Assembly: GCF_001570785.1 (NCBI RefSeq)
Contig: NZ_BCSI01000005.1
Span: 1-64,000 of the forward strand
Direction of reading: 5' to 3'
DNA length: 64,000 nt
From: Dermabacter hominis NBRC 106157
Lineage (GTDB): Bacteria > Actinomycetota > Actinomycetes > Actinomycetales > Dermabacteraceae
Numbering within the stretch: position 1 is the stretch's first letter; the number at the start of each line of letters is the position of its first letter. The position numbers and the translations under genes are program-made. The notes beneath the pieces are model-generated. The model searched no databases. It saw only the letters and a list, made by a program, of their open reading frames with translations, and had not been told where the DNA came from. Shown here piece by piece: positions 17,436 to 25,819 of the stretch.

Positions 17436-17898
17436 GGGTGACCTTGCCGTCAGCGACCTTGAGGGCCACTTCGGTCAGGGGCTTCTCGGCGGGACCGCCC
17501 TTGACGTCCCCCGTTTGAGAATCAAACGTCGAATCGTGGCACGGGCAGTGAAGCACGGGCCCCTCGGGGTTGAGGGCGCAGCCCTGATGCGTGCAGTACG
17601 CCTCGAAGCCGTGGAGGTCATCGCCGCTTCCACGGACGACGGCGACGAATGCCTTTTGCCCACCGAAGTTTACGATGGTCGTCTGGTTTTCGGGAAGGTC
17701 CTCGAGAGAAACGGCGCCCGAGTCGTCGACCTGGACTTCCTTTGCCTTGAGGCCGCCGCGATCCGGGCCGCAGCCGGCGAGGGCGAGCGCGGCCGCACCG
17801 GTCAGGCCGAGCGCGCCGAGATCACGTCGCTTCACGCACGGTGGCAGCTCGCGGGTGGGCTCGGCGGGAAGGTCAGCACGGACGATGCGCGGTTTCAT
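17428..17898 (-). CDS. Rieske [2Fe-2S] lipoprotein
   Basis: A 156-residue exported iron-sulfur protein. The N-terminus has a twin-arginine motif (KRRDLGALGLTGAAALALAGC) that ends in a lipobox Cys (C43), suggesting folded export and lipid anchoring. The cluster motifs are CTHQGC (ligands C102 and H104, with C107 for the disulfide) and CPCHDSTFD (C118 and H121, with C120). The body resembles QcrA-type or ubiquinol-oxidase-like Rieske domains, but no cytochrome bc genes lie nearby and there is only one short N-terminal hydrophobic part. I chose the ATG at 17898 because GAGAGAGAG lies just upstream. The electron partner is unknown. Confidence 0.85.
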   Translation of the reverse strand: MKPRIVRADLPAEPTRELPPCVKRRDLGALGLTGAAALALAGCGPDRGGLKAKEVQVDDSGAVSLEDLPENQTTIVNFGGQKAFVAVVRGSGDDLHGFEAYCTHQGCALNPEGPVLHCPCHDSTFDSQTGDVKGGPAEKPLTEVALKVADGKVTRA

Positions 17899-18035
17899 GG
17901 CTCTCTCTCGGGTTGGAACGGCGGGCAAATGGCGGGCACGGGCACCCGATCACGGGTCACGTCCATGCGGGTACGGCCCCGCGTGCGTGCGCGCCACGGC
18001 CTTTCAGGGGGTGCGGGGCGCCCCGCGTAGGGGAA

Positions 18036-18066
18036 GGTCCGACGCCTGCCGGGCAAGCGTCGGACC
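18036..18066. terminator. Inverted-repeat terminator made of two repeat-word copies
   Basis: GGTCCGACGC and GCGTCGGACC pair perfectly over 10 bp with an 11-base loop. Each arm belongs to a copy of the 13-bp repeated word: 18038-18050 on the minus strand (one mismatch) and 18052-18064 on the plus strand (exact). It lies 20-50 bases beyond the end of the disaccharide phosphorylase gene. Confidence 0.55.
18038..18064. repeat. Paired copies of GGCAASCGTCGGA in inverted orientation
   Basis: The minus-strand copy at 18038-18050 (GGCAGGCGTCGGA, one mismatch) and the plus-strand copy at 18052-18064 (GGCAAGCGTCGGA, exact) face each other and make the stem of the terminator at 18036-18066. Single copies elsewhere are at 1541, 5838, 9813, 11193, 13486, 21693, 25719, 39775, 44932, 57860, 58013 and 61928 (each 13 bases long). 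Confidence 0.8.
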
Positions 18067-18085
18067 CCAATTTTATCCCCGGACC

Positions 18086-20608
18086 CTAGCCTTCGTGCTC
18101 CTCACACGCCGCCTCCGGGTACTCCCACGGCGAGTTCGGGTCGGGCACGGTCGAGGTGATGAGGGTGCCGTCGGCGCGTGAATCGCCAACGTAGTGCGCC
18201 TCGATGTCGCCGTCCTGGAGGATGGGGCCCTGGCCATGAAGAGGAACCCTCACGCTCTCGTTCGTGATGCGCACCGTTTCGCCGCGCACGCTGACCTCGA
18301 GCTCCTCGCCCTCGTCGAGCGTGAAGGTGATGTCGCCCTTCGTGATCCGCACGGTGAAGCGGCTTCCGCGCACCGTGAGCGGGAACTCAAGGGCGGGCCA
18401 TTCATCGGGCAGGCGCGGGTCGAAGCTGATGTCGCCGTCGTTGAAGCGCATGCCGCCAAAGCCTGCGACGAGGCCGTTCCACACGCCGCCCGCGGAGGCG
18501 ATATGAACGCCGTCCTTCGTGTTTTTGTGCAGGTCGGCGAGGTCAACGTAGAGGCCCGTGAGGAAGTAATCGAGGGCGAGATCCTGGTGGCCCACCTCTG
18601 CAGCCATGATCGACTGGACAACTGCGGAAAGAGTCGAGTCGCCGGTCGTAATCGGGTCGTAGTACTCGAAGTTCGCCTTCTTGTGCTCGGTCGTGAATTC
18701 AGCACCGCGCAGGTAGGTTGCGAGAACGACGTCCGCCTGCTTGATGACCTGGAAGCGGTAAATCACGAGCGGGTGGTAGTTGAGCAAAAGCGGGAAACGG
18801 TCGGCCGGGGTGGACTTGATGTCCCACACCTCGCGATCGAGGAAGCGGTCGTCCTGAGGGTGGATGCCCATCGTTTCGTCGAACTCGATGTACATGCCGT
18901 CGGCGCACGCCTGCCACTCGTCGATCTCGCGCTCGTCGAGGTCGATTTTTTGCACGAGCGCGCGGTAGGCCTCGGGGAGGCGTTCGCGCAGATCGAGCAG
19001 TGTGCGAGCGGCCCGCTCGAGGTTGTATTTCGCCATGACGTTCGTGAACAGGTTGTTGTTCACGACAGTCGTGTATTCGTCCGGCCCGGTCACGCCGTGG
19101 ATGTGGAACGTCTGCTCGCCATTGGTACGCCAGAAGCCAAGATCGGCCCACATACGCGCGGTCTCCGCAAGGACTTCGGCGCCTTGGAGGTCGAGGAAGC
19201 TCGTATCGCCCGTGATGTCGTTGTAGGTGGCGAACGCCCACGCGATGTCCGCGTCGATGTGGTACTGCGCGGTTCCGGCCGCGTAGTAGGCACTCGCCTC
19301 GTCGCCGTTAATGGTGCGCCACGGGAAGAGGGCACCGCGCTGGTTGAGCTCCCGGGCCCTCTCGCGGGCCGCATCGAGAAGGTTCACTCGGAAGCGCAGG
19401 GCATTGCGTGCCCATTCCGGCGAGGTGAAGGTGAGGAACGGGACGACATAGATGTCGGTATCCCAGAAGTAGTGGCCCTCGTAGCCGGAGCCCGTCATGC
19501 CCTTCGCGGGGACGCCCGCCTGGTCGGCACGAGCGGCAGCTTGTGCGAGCTGGTAGATGCACCAGCGGGCCGCCTGCTGCACGGCGCTTTGGCCCTCGAT
19601 GCGGATGTCCGAGCGCTCCCAGAAGCCTTCGAGGAATTCTCGCTGTGCATCGTGGTAGTGCTCAAGCGTGTACTTGTGCACGCGGTCGAGCGTGCGGCGG
19701 CATCGATCCTGGAGCTCGCGCACCGGCACCCCCGGCGCGAAGTGATAGGCGACGGCCTTCTTGACGAGGAATTTCTCGCCCTCGGGCAGTTCGCCACGCA
19801 TGATGAAACGGCCCATGTCGTCGTCGATCTTGACGAGGCTCTGGAAGTCGATTTCCGTCTCGACCGCGTGGTCGGCGGCAACACCAATGCCGATTCCAGA
19901 GTGGGCGGTGCGGTAGCCCATGAGCACGCGGTCGCCGGAGGCGTGATTGCCTTCGGGGACAAGCACGCGCGTGTCAAACGACGTGGTTTGCCGCGGATCG
20001 TACTTGTTCTCACCGGCGCGCGGGGCCGTCGCCGGCGCGGCATCGACGTCGAGGTCCTGGCGGTTGATGATTTGGGAAGAGATCGCGATCGGGGCGCTTC
20101 CCTTGACCATTTCAACCTCGAGGGACATGAGCGCGAGGTGACGGTCGGTGAAGCTCACCATGCGGCTAGAGCGCACGCGCACCTGGGCACCGCTCGGGGT
20201 GCGCCACAGAAGATCGCGGCGCAGAACGCCCTCGCGGAAGTCGATCCAACGCTTGTATTCGAGGAGGTCGCTCGTGGAAACGTTGAGCGGTTCATCGTCG
20301 ACATACAGCTTGATGACGGTCGAATCGGGCGCGTTCACGATGGTCTGCCCGGTCTTCGCGAAGCCGAACGCGTTCTCCGCGTGCTTGATGGGCCAGGTTT
20401 CGTGGAACCCGTTAAGGAACGTGCCGTGACTTGCGACGTCGCGGCCCTCCTCGGGCGTGCCGCGCATGCCGAGATAGCCGTTCGCGGTCGCGAAAATCGT
20501 TTCGAGGAAGCCGAGCTGTGCGCCGGGGCGCGACTCGACGAGCTGCCACTCATCCACGGGCAGGTGCACCCTGTCCATGGGGTCGGCAGAGACTTTATGG
20601 ATGCTCAT
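18086..20608 (-). CDS. Glycoside hydrolase family 65 disaccharide phosphorylase
   Basis: An 840-residue cytosolic phosphorylase that splits an alpha-linked glucose disaccharide (maltose, trehalose or kojibiose) with phosphate, giving beta-glucose-1-phosphate. The N-terminal beta-sandwich (about 1-280, with ETIFATANGYLGMRGTPEEG) leads into the (alpha/alpha)6 barrel, with GYEGHYFWDTDIYVVPF and FPWRTINGDEASAYYAAGTAQYHIDADIAWA. The catalytic acid is E511 in HGVTGPDEYTTVVNNN, and KQADVVLATY follows. A small beta C-terminal domain ends the chain. The ATG overlaps the pgmB stop (ATGA), which fits product hand-off. Maltose and trehalose activity cannot be told apart by eye. Confidence 0.9.
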   Translation of the reverse strand: MSIHKVSADPMDRVHLPVDEWQLVESRPGAQLGFLETIFATANGYLGMRGTPEEGRDVASHGTFLNGFHETWPIKHAENAFGFAKTGQTIVNAPDSTVIKLYVDDEPLNVSTSDLLEYKRWIDFREGVLRRDLLWRTPSGAQVRVRSSRMVSFTDRHLALMSLEVEMVKGSAPIAISSQIINRQDLDVDAAPATAPRAGENKYDPRQTTSFDTRVLVPEGNHASGDRVLMGYRTAHSGIGIGVAADHAVETEIDFQSLVKIDDDMGRFIMRGELPEGEKFLVKKAVAYHFAPGVPVRELQDRCRRTLDRVHKYTLEHYHDAQREFLEGFWERSDIRIEGQSAVQQAARWCIYQLAQAAARADQAGVPAKGMTGSGYEGHYFWDTDIYVVPFLTFTSPEWARNALRFRVNLLDAARERARELNQRGALFPWRTINGDEASAYYAAGTAQYHIDADIAWAFATYNDITGDTSFLDLQGAEVLAETARMWADLGFWRTNGEQTFHIHGVTGPDEYTTVVNNNLFTNVMAKYNLERAARTLLDLRERLPEAYRALVQKIDLDEREIDEWQACADGMYIEFDETMGIHPQDDRFLDREVWDIKSTPADRFPLLLNYHPLVIYRFQVIKQADVVLATYLRGAEFTTEHKKANFEYYDPITTGDSTLSAVVQSIMAAEVGHQDLALDYFLTGLYVDLADLHKNTKDGVHIASAGGVWNGLVAGFGGMRFNDGDISFDPRLPDEWPALEFPLTVRGSRFTVRITKGDITFTLDEGEELEVSVRGETVRITNESVRVPLHGQGPILQDGDIEAHYVGDSRADGTLITSTVPDPNSPWEYPEAACEEHEG

Positions 20609-21363
20609 GCCAGCTCCTTGAGGTCGTCAACAACGATGGTGGCGCCGGCTTCGGCAAGCGCCTCTTGGCCCACGCCGCGGTTAACGCCGATGACGGCACC
20701 GAAGTTGCCCGCGGCTCCGGCCTGCACGCCGCTCGTAGCGTCTTCAAGCACGACGGCTTTCTCGGCGGGCACGCCCACGAGCTTCGCGCCGTAAAGGTAG
20801 GTGTCGGGGGCGGGTTTGCCGGGGATGGAGTGTTCGGCTGCGACGTTGCCGTCCACGATCACCTCGAAGCGTTCGAGCAGTCCAGCGGCCTTCAGCACGG
20901 TGCGGGCATTCTTCGAGCTCGAGACGATCGCGATTTTCGCGGTTTCGGGCAGCGAGTCAAGGAACGCGAGCGTGCCGGGATACGGCTCGACCCCTTCCTG
21001 CTCGAGGATGTCGAGCACGAGGGCGTTCTTGCGGTTACCCAGGCCGCAGACGGTCATGGCGGCGGGAGCGTCGTCGGGAGTGCCTTCGGGCAAGTCAATC
21101 CCGCGGGAGGCGAGGAAACTCCTCACCCCGTCGTAGCGCGGCTTGCCATCCACGTACGTGAAGTAGTCCATGTCGGTGTATTTAGCCTGCCCCTCGTAGT
21201 CCACGAGCACCTGGTTAAACATGCGGCTCCAGGCTCGCATGTGGACGTCGGCGGTGGGGGTGACGACCCCGTCGAGGTCAAAAAGGTAGGCTTCAAAGCT
21301 AGCCGCGTTGAAGGAAGCGGCGGGCGTGGGATCTTGGGGAGCGTTCGTCGCGTTCTCAGTCAC
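20605..21363 (-). CDS. pgmB: Beta-phosphoglucomutase (HAD superfamily)
   Basis: A 252-residue HAD enzyme that converts beta-glucose-1-phosphate to glucose-6-phosphate. The nucleophile motif is YLFDLDGVVTPT, the cap region includes GLGNRKNALVLDILEQEGVEPYPG, motif II is VSSSKNARTVLKAAG, and motifs III/IV are PGKPAPDTYL and LEDATSGVQAG. It precedes and overlaps the GH65 gene, so the two act in sequence. The GTG at 21363 is taken as the start because TACAGT lies exactly six bases upstream. The long upstream extension of the frame is Arg/Pro-rich and runs antisense-like through the neighbour. Confidence 0.9.
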   Translation of the reverse strand: MTENATNAPQDPTPAASFNAASFEAYLFDLDGVVTPTADVHMRAWSRMFNQVLVDYEGQAKYTDMDYFTYVDGKPRYDGVRSFLASRGIDLPEGTPDDAPAAMTVCGLGNRKNALVLDILEQEGVEPYPGTLAFLDSLPETAKIAIVSSSKNARTVLKAAGLLERFEVIVDGNVAAEHSIPGKPAPDTYLYGAKLVGVPAEKAVVLEDATSGVQAGAAGNFGAVIGVNRGVGQEALAEAGATIVVDDLKELA

Positions 21364-21369
21364 GGAATA

Positions 21370-21375
21370 ACTGTA
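21370..21375 (-). promoter_or_regulatory. Leaderless -10 box of pgmB
   Basis: On the minus strand TACAGT is followed by TATTCC and then the GTG start at 21363, the TANNNT-N6-start layout. No Shine-Dalgarno sequence is present. Confidence 0.45.
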
Positions 21376-21443
21376 GGTGGCGGGGCTGAACGGTGTCGCA
21401 CAGTTTCGCCCAGTGGCGTGGGGCTTTTGAGTTTTCTCTCCCG

Positions 21444-22127
21444 CTATCCCTCGCTGAGCACGTCTTCTCGGCCGATTCCATCCTCGTAACGGGAGGCGAG
21501 GATGGCGCGGGCAGCGTTGGCGGTAGTGATGTCGGTGCTCGCGGTCGGCGCGTACGCGGCGGGCGTGCGCTGGACGGACGCGGGCCCGGGCGCCACGAGT
21601 ATTGGCGGGTGCAGGAGAAGCGTCGTGTCCAGACCCGAGAGCCGCACGAGTTCGAGGGCGCGACGGGCAGCCAGCAGGGAGGGGTCTGGTGTTCCGACGG
21701 TTGCCCACGCTCGCGTTGCTCTTTCGGCGAGGGAGCGTTCACGTCGAGGAGCTTCGACCTCGCGCGTGCCGTGCACGGTGTAGTGGAGGGCGTCGAGAGG
21801 CGCCGTTGCGATGAGCCGGCGAATGCCCGCGCGCCGCATCGCGCGGATGGTGCTGGCGGCGAGCTTTTCGGCATCCTCGTGGGCCTCGAGAACGAGGAAT
21901 ACCGCGGTTGCGCCGTGGAGTCGAGCGGCGTACTCCTCGAGGGCATCGGGGATCGTCGCGTAGGTGATCGCGCGCGAAAAATGCGTGAGGTGTTCGGGCT
22001 GGGCGCTCAGCGCCACTACATCGCCGCCGTCTCGAAGGGCGAGGTAGGCCTCGCTCACGAGGGCGTCGCCGAGGGGGCTCGCGGCGTCAACGATCGCAAG
22101 CGCTTCGCGGGGCTGGGGTGTGCTCAT
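21444..22127 (-). CDS. Rossmann-fold NAD(P)-binding protein (NmrA/epimerase-like)
   Basis: A 227-residue protein that resembles atypical short-chain dehydrogenases. The start has ALAIVDAASPLGDALVSEAY, in place of a classical GxxGxxG, then GDVVALS. Middle segments are ATAVFLVLEAHEDAEKLAASTIRAMRRAGIRRLIATAPL and LDTTLLLHPPILVAPGP. The YxxxK catalytic pair is not evident, so it may be a sensor or a non-catalytic member. The ATG at 22127 follows GAAAGG. It has the same direction as pgmB with an 80-base gap. An exact copy of the 13-bp word lies inside at 21693-21705. Function is unknown. Confidence 0.65.
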   Translation of the reverse strand: MSTPQPREALAIVDAASPLGDALVSEAYLALRDGGDVVALSAQPEHLTHFSRAITYATIPDALEEYAARLHGATAVFLVLEAHEDAEKLAASTIRAMRRAGIRRLIATAPLDALHYTVHGTREVEAPRRERSLAERATRAWATVGTPDPSLLAARRALELVRLSGLDTTLLLHPPILVAPGPASVQRTPAAYAPTASTDITTANAARAILASRYEDGIGREDVLSEG

Positions 22128-22341
22128 GGGCGGAACCTTTCTTCGCGGTAGAGGCGCGAGGGGGAAGCGCCGGAATGCGGAGCGAGGGGCTCTCCCATGG
22201 CGAGCCGTGGGATTCTTCGGCGCCCGAGTCTCAATCTTAGAGCCGCACCACTTCCCCATTTCAAGGTGGTTGAACAACATCATCGGCCTACTCATGGAGG
22301 GTGAGCGGTGCTGTTATAGCGGTAGTGCACTAAGGAGGGGT

Positions 22342-22437
22342 ATGCGTGAGAGCGCAGAGAATCGTGGGGCGGTAACGGCGATGGGTCGTGCGTTGCGTTC
22401 GAGGTTAGCTGTGGGGCGAGAACCGTGCGCGCACTGA
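22342..22437 (+). CDS. Possible 31-residue peptide with strong ribosome binding site
   Basis: A short frame begins MRESAENRGAVTAMGRALR and ends 96 bases later. Its ATG is preceded by AAGGAGGGG at 22332-22340, one of the best Shine-Dalgarno matches in the window, and a TATAGC box lies near 22316. The product is basic, with no membrane segment. It lies in a 350-base gap between the Rossmann-fold gene and the tRNA-Gly gene, with nothing else in that gap. It could be a chance frame or the leader of an unseen RNA. Confidence 0.3.
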   Translation: MRESAENRGAVTAMGRALRSRLAVGREPCAH

Positions 22438-22484
22438 ATGGGGCTGAAACCCCCACAACCTCTATGCAATCCGAGAAGGGAAGA

Positions 22485-22558
22485 TGGAGCGGGTGACGGG
22501 AATCGAACCCGCGTAATCAGTTTGGAAGACTGAGGCTCTACCATTGAGCTACACCCGC
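22485..22558 (-). tRNA. tRNA-Gly (TCC)
   Basis: Read on the minus strand, the acceptor arm GCGGGTG pairs with CACCCGC. The D-arm is GCTCAATGGTAGAGC, the anticodon loop CTTCCAA carries TCC, and the T-arm contains GGTTCGATTCC. The discriminator is T, and the CCA end is encoded in the DNA (22487-22485). It reads the GGA codon. Confidence 0.95.
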
Positions 22559-22758
22559 GAGAAGCGCCCGAGCGCTTCAGGGATCTATATTGCCACATGC
22601 CGCGCCCTTGCCCAAGGCGTGGACGTGCGGCGTGAGGAATGTATCTCGTCACATCGCGCGAGTGATGTCGCAGCGCCCTCAGGTGGCGGCGGGTAAACTT
22701 GGCTGGGTTGCCATAACGGCTTTTGCGGTTCGAAGGAACGTTAGCCGCAGTGGTTTAC

Positions 22759-22832
22759 CGGGATGTAGCTCAGCTTGGTAGAGCGTCCGCTTTGGGAGCG
22801 GAAGGTCGCAGGTTCAAATCCTGTCATCCCGA
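22759..22832 (+). tRNA. tRNA-Pro (TGG)
   Basis: CGGGATG pairs with CATCCCG and the discriminator is A. The D-arm is GCTCAGCTTGGTAGAGC, the anticodon loop TTTGGGA carries TGG, and the T-arm contains GGTTCAAATCC. CCA is not encoded here, unlike the nearby tRNA-Gly. It lies 77 bases upstream of trigger factor in the same direction. Confidence 0.95.
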
Positions 22833-22909
22833 CGTCGCAGGGGTCGCCACGTGGCGTGGCCCCAGTTACCGACTTTGAAATACGAGAACTACTACGAGGA
22901 GACTTGCAC

Positions 22910-24367
22910 GTGAAGACTGCAGTCGAGAAGCTGAGCGCGACCCGCGTGAAGCTTAACGTTGAGGTTCCTTTTGAGGAACTGAAGCCCGCGATCGATCAGG
23001 CCGCGAAGAAGATTGCCAAGGATGTGCAGCTTCCCGGCTTCCGTAAGGGCAAGGTTCCCACGTCGCTCATCGAGAAGCGTTTCGGTAAGCCCGCGATCAT
23101 CCAGGAAGCCGTGAACGACGCGCTTCCGGGCTACTACCAGCAGGCTGCTGCCGAGGCTGAGCTTAAGCCGGCAGGCCGTCCCGAAGTTGAGGTCAAGGAA
23201 GTTCCGGGCCTCGACGGTTCGGAAGAGGGCAACCTCGTGTTCGTTATCGAGCAGGATGTGCGCCCGGAGATCGAGCTTCCCACCTTCTCCGACCTCGAGA
23301 TCGAGATCGAAGAGCCCGTCGTTGACGACGACGCAGTGGAGATGCGCCTTACCGCGCTGCGCGAGCGCTTCGGCACTCTCAAGGGTGTGGATCGCCCCGC
23401 TGAGGATGGCGACTTCGTGTCGATCGACATGGTCGCGAAGATCGAGGACGAGCAGATTGACACCGTCGAGGGCGTGTCCTACAACATCGGCGAGGGCAAC
23501 ATGCTCGACGGCCTCGACGAGGCCCTCATCGGTCTTTCGGCTGGCGAGACCACGACGTTCACCTCGAAGCTCGCCGGTGGCGAGCGCGCCGGCGAGGAAG
23601 CGCAGATCACCGTGACCGCTCAGAGCGTGAAGGTGCGCGAGCTTCCCGAGGCTGACGACGAGTTCGCCGAACTCGCCTCCGAGTTCGACACGCTCGATGA
23701 GCTCAAGGCCGACCTCAAGGTTCAGGCCGAGAAGGACGCCGAGGGCAACCGCGTCGCGCTCGCCCGCAACGCGCTCCTCGAGAAGCTTCTTGAGGACATC
23801 GAGATCGAGGTTCCCGAGCAGCTCGTCAAGGACGAGATTGAGGCTCACCTCGAAAACGAGGGCAAGACGGCGGATGACCCGCACGGCGAGGACATCAAGG
23901 ACGACACGGTCAAGGCGATCCGTGCGCAGTTCCTCCTCGATGCAATCCTCGAGACGCGCGAGGTCGAGGTCGGCCAGGAAGACCTCATGAACTTCATGTC
24001 CCAGATGGCCGCGCAGTACGGAATGGACCCGAACACGTTCCTCCAGGCTGTTGCGCAGGGCGGTCAGCTCGAGCAGATCTTCGGCGAAGTTCAGCGCTCG
24101 AAGGCGCTTGATGACGCGCTCGCTGAGGTGACGGTCAAGGCCGTGGGCGGCAAGGTTCTGGATCTTGGCCTTTCGAAGGGTGAGGAGTCCGACGATTCCT
24201 CGGCTGACGATGACGCGAAGGCCGAGGGCGAGAAGAAGACCGCTGCCAAGAAGTCGGCCGCGAAGAAGCCGGCCGCTAAGAAGGCTCCGGCGAAGAAGGC
24301 GCCGGCGAAGAAGGCGACCACGAAGAAGGCCGCCGAAAAGTCCGAGGGTGAGGGCGAGGACAAGTAA
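22910..24367 (+). CDS. tig: Trigger factor
   Basis: A 485-residue ribosome-bound chaperone and prolyl isomerase. The ribosome-binding signature is LPGFRKGKVP (residues near 44-53), in the N-terminal domain. The FKBP-like domain follows, with GDFVSIDMVAKIED and GEGNMLDGLDEALIGLSAGE, and the helical C-terminal chaperone arms follow that. The last 45 residues are an unusual Lys/Ala tail (repeats of KKxAAK and APAKKA) ending in an acidic stretch. The GTG start has GAGGAG upstream; the frame extends back into tRNA-Pro and is not used. It heads the protein-quality block with clpP1-clpP2-clpX. Confidence 0.94.
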   Translation: MKTAVEKLSATRVKLNVEVPFEELKPAIDQAAKKIAKDVQLPGFRKGKVPTSLIEKRFGKPAIIQEAVNDALPGYYQQAAAEAELKPAGRPEVEVKEVPGLDGSEEGNLVFVIEQDVRPEIELPTFSDLEIEIEEPVVDDDAVEMRLTALRERFGTLKGVDRPAEDGDFVSIDMVAKIEDEQIDTVEGVSYNIGEGNMLDGLDEALIGLSAGETTTFTSKLAGGERAGEEAQITVTAQSVKVRELPEADDEFAELASEFDTLDELKADLKVQAEKDAEGNRVALARNALLEKLLEDIEIEVPEQLVKDEIEAHLENEGKTADDPHGEDIKDDTVKAIRAQFLLDAILETREVEVGQEDLMNFMSQMAAQYGMDPNTFLQAVAQGGQLEQIFGEVQRSKALDDALAEVTVKAVGGKVLDLGLSKGEESDDSSADDDAKAEGEKKTAAKKSAAKKPAAKKAPAKKAPAKKATTKKAAEKSEGEGEDK

Positions 24368-24389
24368 GTCCCGCACCATTCCTAGAGGG

Positions 24390-24434
24390 GCGGCCCCTCT
24401 TCGCGAAAGCGGAGATGGGGCCGCTACTCTTTTA
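24390..24434 (+). terminator. tig terminator
   Basis: GCGGCCCC at 24390-24397 pairs with GGGGCCGC at 24417-24424, followed by TACTCTTTTA. It lies 23 bases after the tig stop and before the GH13 gene. Confidence 0.7.
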
Positions 24435-24467
24435 AGTGCGCGGCGTCGCGCGAAGGAGGAGACAGTC

Positions 24468-25715
24468 ATGGCTTGGATCGATCACGTTCTGTGGTGGCAC
24501 GTCTACCCGCTTGGCTTTACGGACGCCCCTATCCGTGCAGAGGATTCGCGCACCGGCCGAGGGTTCGACCACCTCACAAGCTGGCTCGATTACGTGCAGG
24601 AGCTCGGCCTCAACGGCATCGCCCTCGGCCCCATATTCGCGTCGAAAACTCACGGTTACGACACGCTCGATTACCTGAGAATCGACCCGCGCCTCGGAGA
24701 TGACGCCGCATTCGATCGGTTCCTTAGCGCGTGCAAGGAGCGGGGGATTCGCGTGCTCCTCGACGGCGTGTTTTCGCACGTCTCGACCGATTTCGAACCG
24801 CTTCGCCGGGAGCTCGAAAGCCCCGCCGACTCTGCCGCCGCGCGCGAGTTCGATATCGATATGGATGCCGACGGCGGCCCGGCTCCACGCGTGTGGGAGG
24901 GGCACGGGGAGCTTGCTCGCTTCAACCACGACAGTGCGGCTGCAAAGGACCGCATCGAGTACGTCATGCGGCACTGGCTCGGGCGGGGGATCGACGGCTG
25001 GCGCCTGGATGCCGCCTACTCGGTCCCGGCGCACTTCTGGAGGGCGATCATCCCGAGCCTTCGCCGGGACTTCCCGGGGGCCTACTTCTTCGCGGAAATC
25101 ATCCACGGCGACTACTGCGAGTTCGTGAAAGAGGCGGGGGTCGATTCGGCAACCGAATACGAACTATGGAAGGCGATCTACTCGAGCATTGAGCAGAAGA
25201 ATCTGTTCGAACTCGAGTGGACCCTGGGGCGCCACAACACGTTCCTCGAGCACTTCGTTCCGTACACGTTCGTGGGTAATCACGACACGAGCCGCATCGC
25301 GAGCGTGCTTGGCGCAGACGGTGCGCTTACGGCCCACGCGATTCTCTACACGCTCGGGGGCTGCCCCGCGCTCTACTACGGCGACGAGCAAGCGTTCCGC
25401 GGCATTAAAGAAGAACGGATCGGCGGAGACGACGACGTGCGCCAGGCCTTCCCCGATTCGCCCCGCGACTTCTTTGGCGAAGGCCTCGCCATGCGCGACG
25501 CGATCGCCGGGCTCATCGGCGTGCGCCGCGCCGAGCCGTGGCTCGTGACCGCCCGAACCGAGGTCCTCGACATCGCGAATGAGCGCATGACGTACCGTGC
25601 CCACGAGCACGGGGGCGAGCGATTCATCGACGTTGACGTCACCCTCGAGGACATGCCCCGCGTGACGATTCGAGATGCGCACGGAACAGTGCTGTGGTCC
25701 CAGCCGCAGCTGTAG
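24468..25715 (+). CDS. GH13 alpha-amylase family enzyme
   Basis: A 415-residue cytosolic TIM-barrel glycosidase. It shows the four GH13 regions: [18 protein letters not shown] with nucleophile D181; [12 protein letters not shown] with acid/base E210; [12 protein letters not shown] with D273. There is no signal peptide. It begins with [15 protein letters not shown], and the chain is short, lacking the usual domain C of large amylases. The start is secure: AAGGAGGA lies seven bases before the ATG. Specificity (maltodextrin, trehalose or sucrose-type) is not readable. It may feed the GH65/PgmB route at 18086-21363. Confidence 0.88.
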   Translation: MAWIDHVLWWHVYPLGFTDAPIRAEDSRTGRGFDHLTSWLDYVQELGLNGIALGPIFASKTHGYDTLDYLRIDPRLGDDAAFDRFLSACKERGIRVLLDGVFSHVSTDFEPLRRELESPADSAAAREFDIDMDADGGPAPRVWEGHGELARFNHDSAAAKDRIEYVMRHWLGRGIDGWRLDAAYSVPAHFWRAIIPSLRRDFPGAYFFAEIIHGDYCEFVKEAGVDSATEYELWKAIYSSIEQKNLFELEWTLGRHNTFLEHFVPYTFVGNHDTSRIASVLGADGALTAHAILYTLGGCPALYYGDEQAFRGIKEERIGGDDDVRQAFPDSPRDFFGEGLAMRDAIAGLIGVRRAEPWLVTARTEVLDIANERMTYRAHEHGGERFIDVDVTLEDMPRVTIRDAHGTVLWSQPQL

Positions 25716-25819
25716 CGAGGCAAGCGTCGGAACTGCGCCCCTGGCGAACACAGGCGCCGAGCCCCCTCGCGCTCGCTAAGGTTGAGGGGTACGAAATTTC
25801 AAGACACAAGGAGTGCACC

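Noticed and set aside
18194-20794. 866-codon open frame on the plus strand opposite the GH65 gene
   Set aside because: It is fully antisense to a gene with clear catalytic motifs, and its product is rich in Arg, Val, Gly and His with no domain. Long antisense frames are expected at this GC content.
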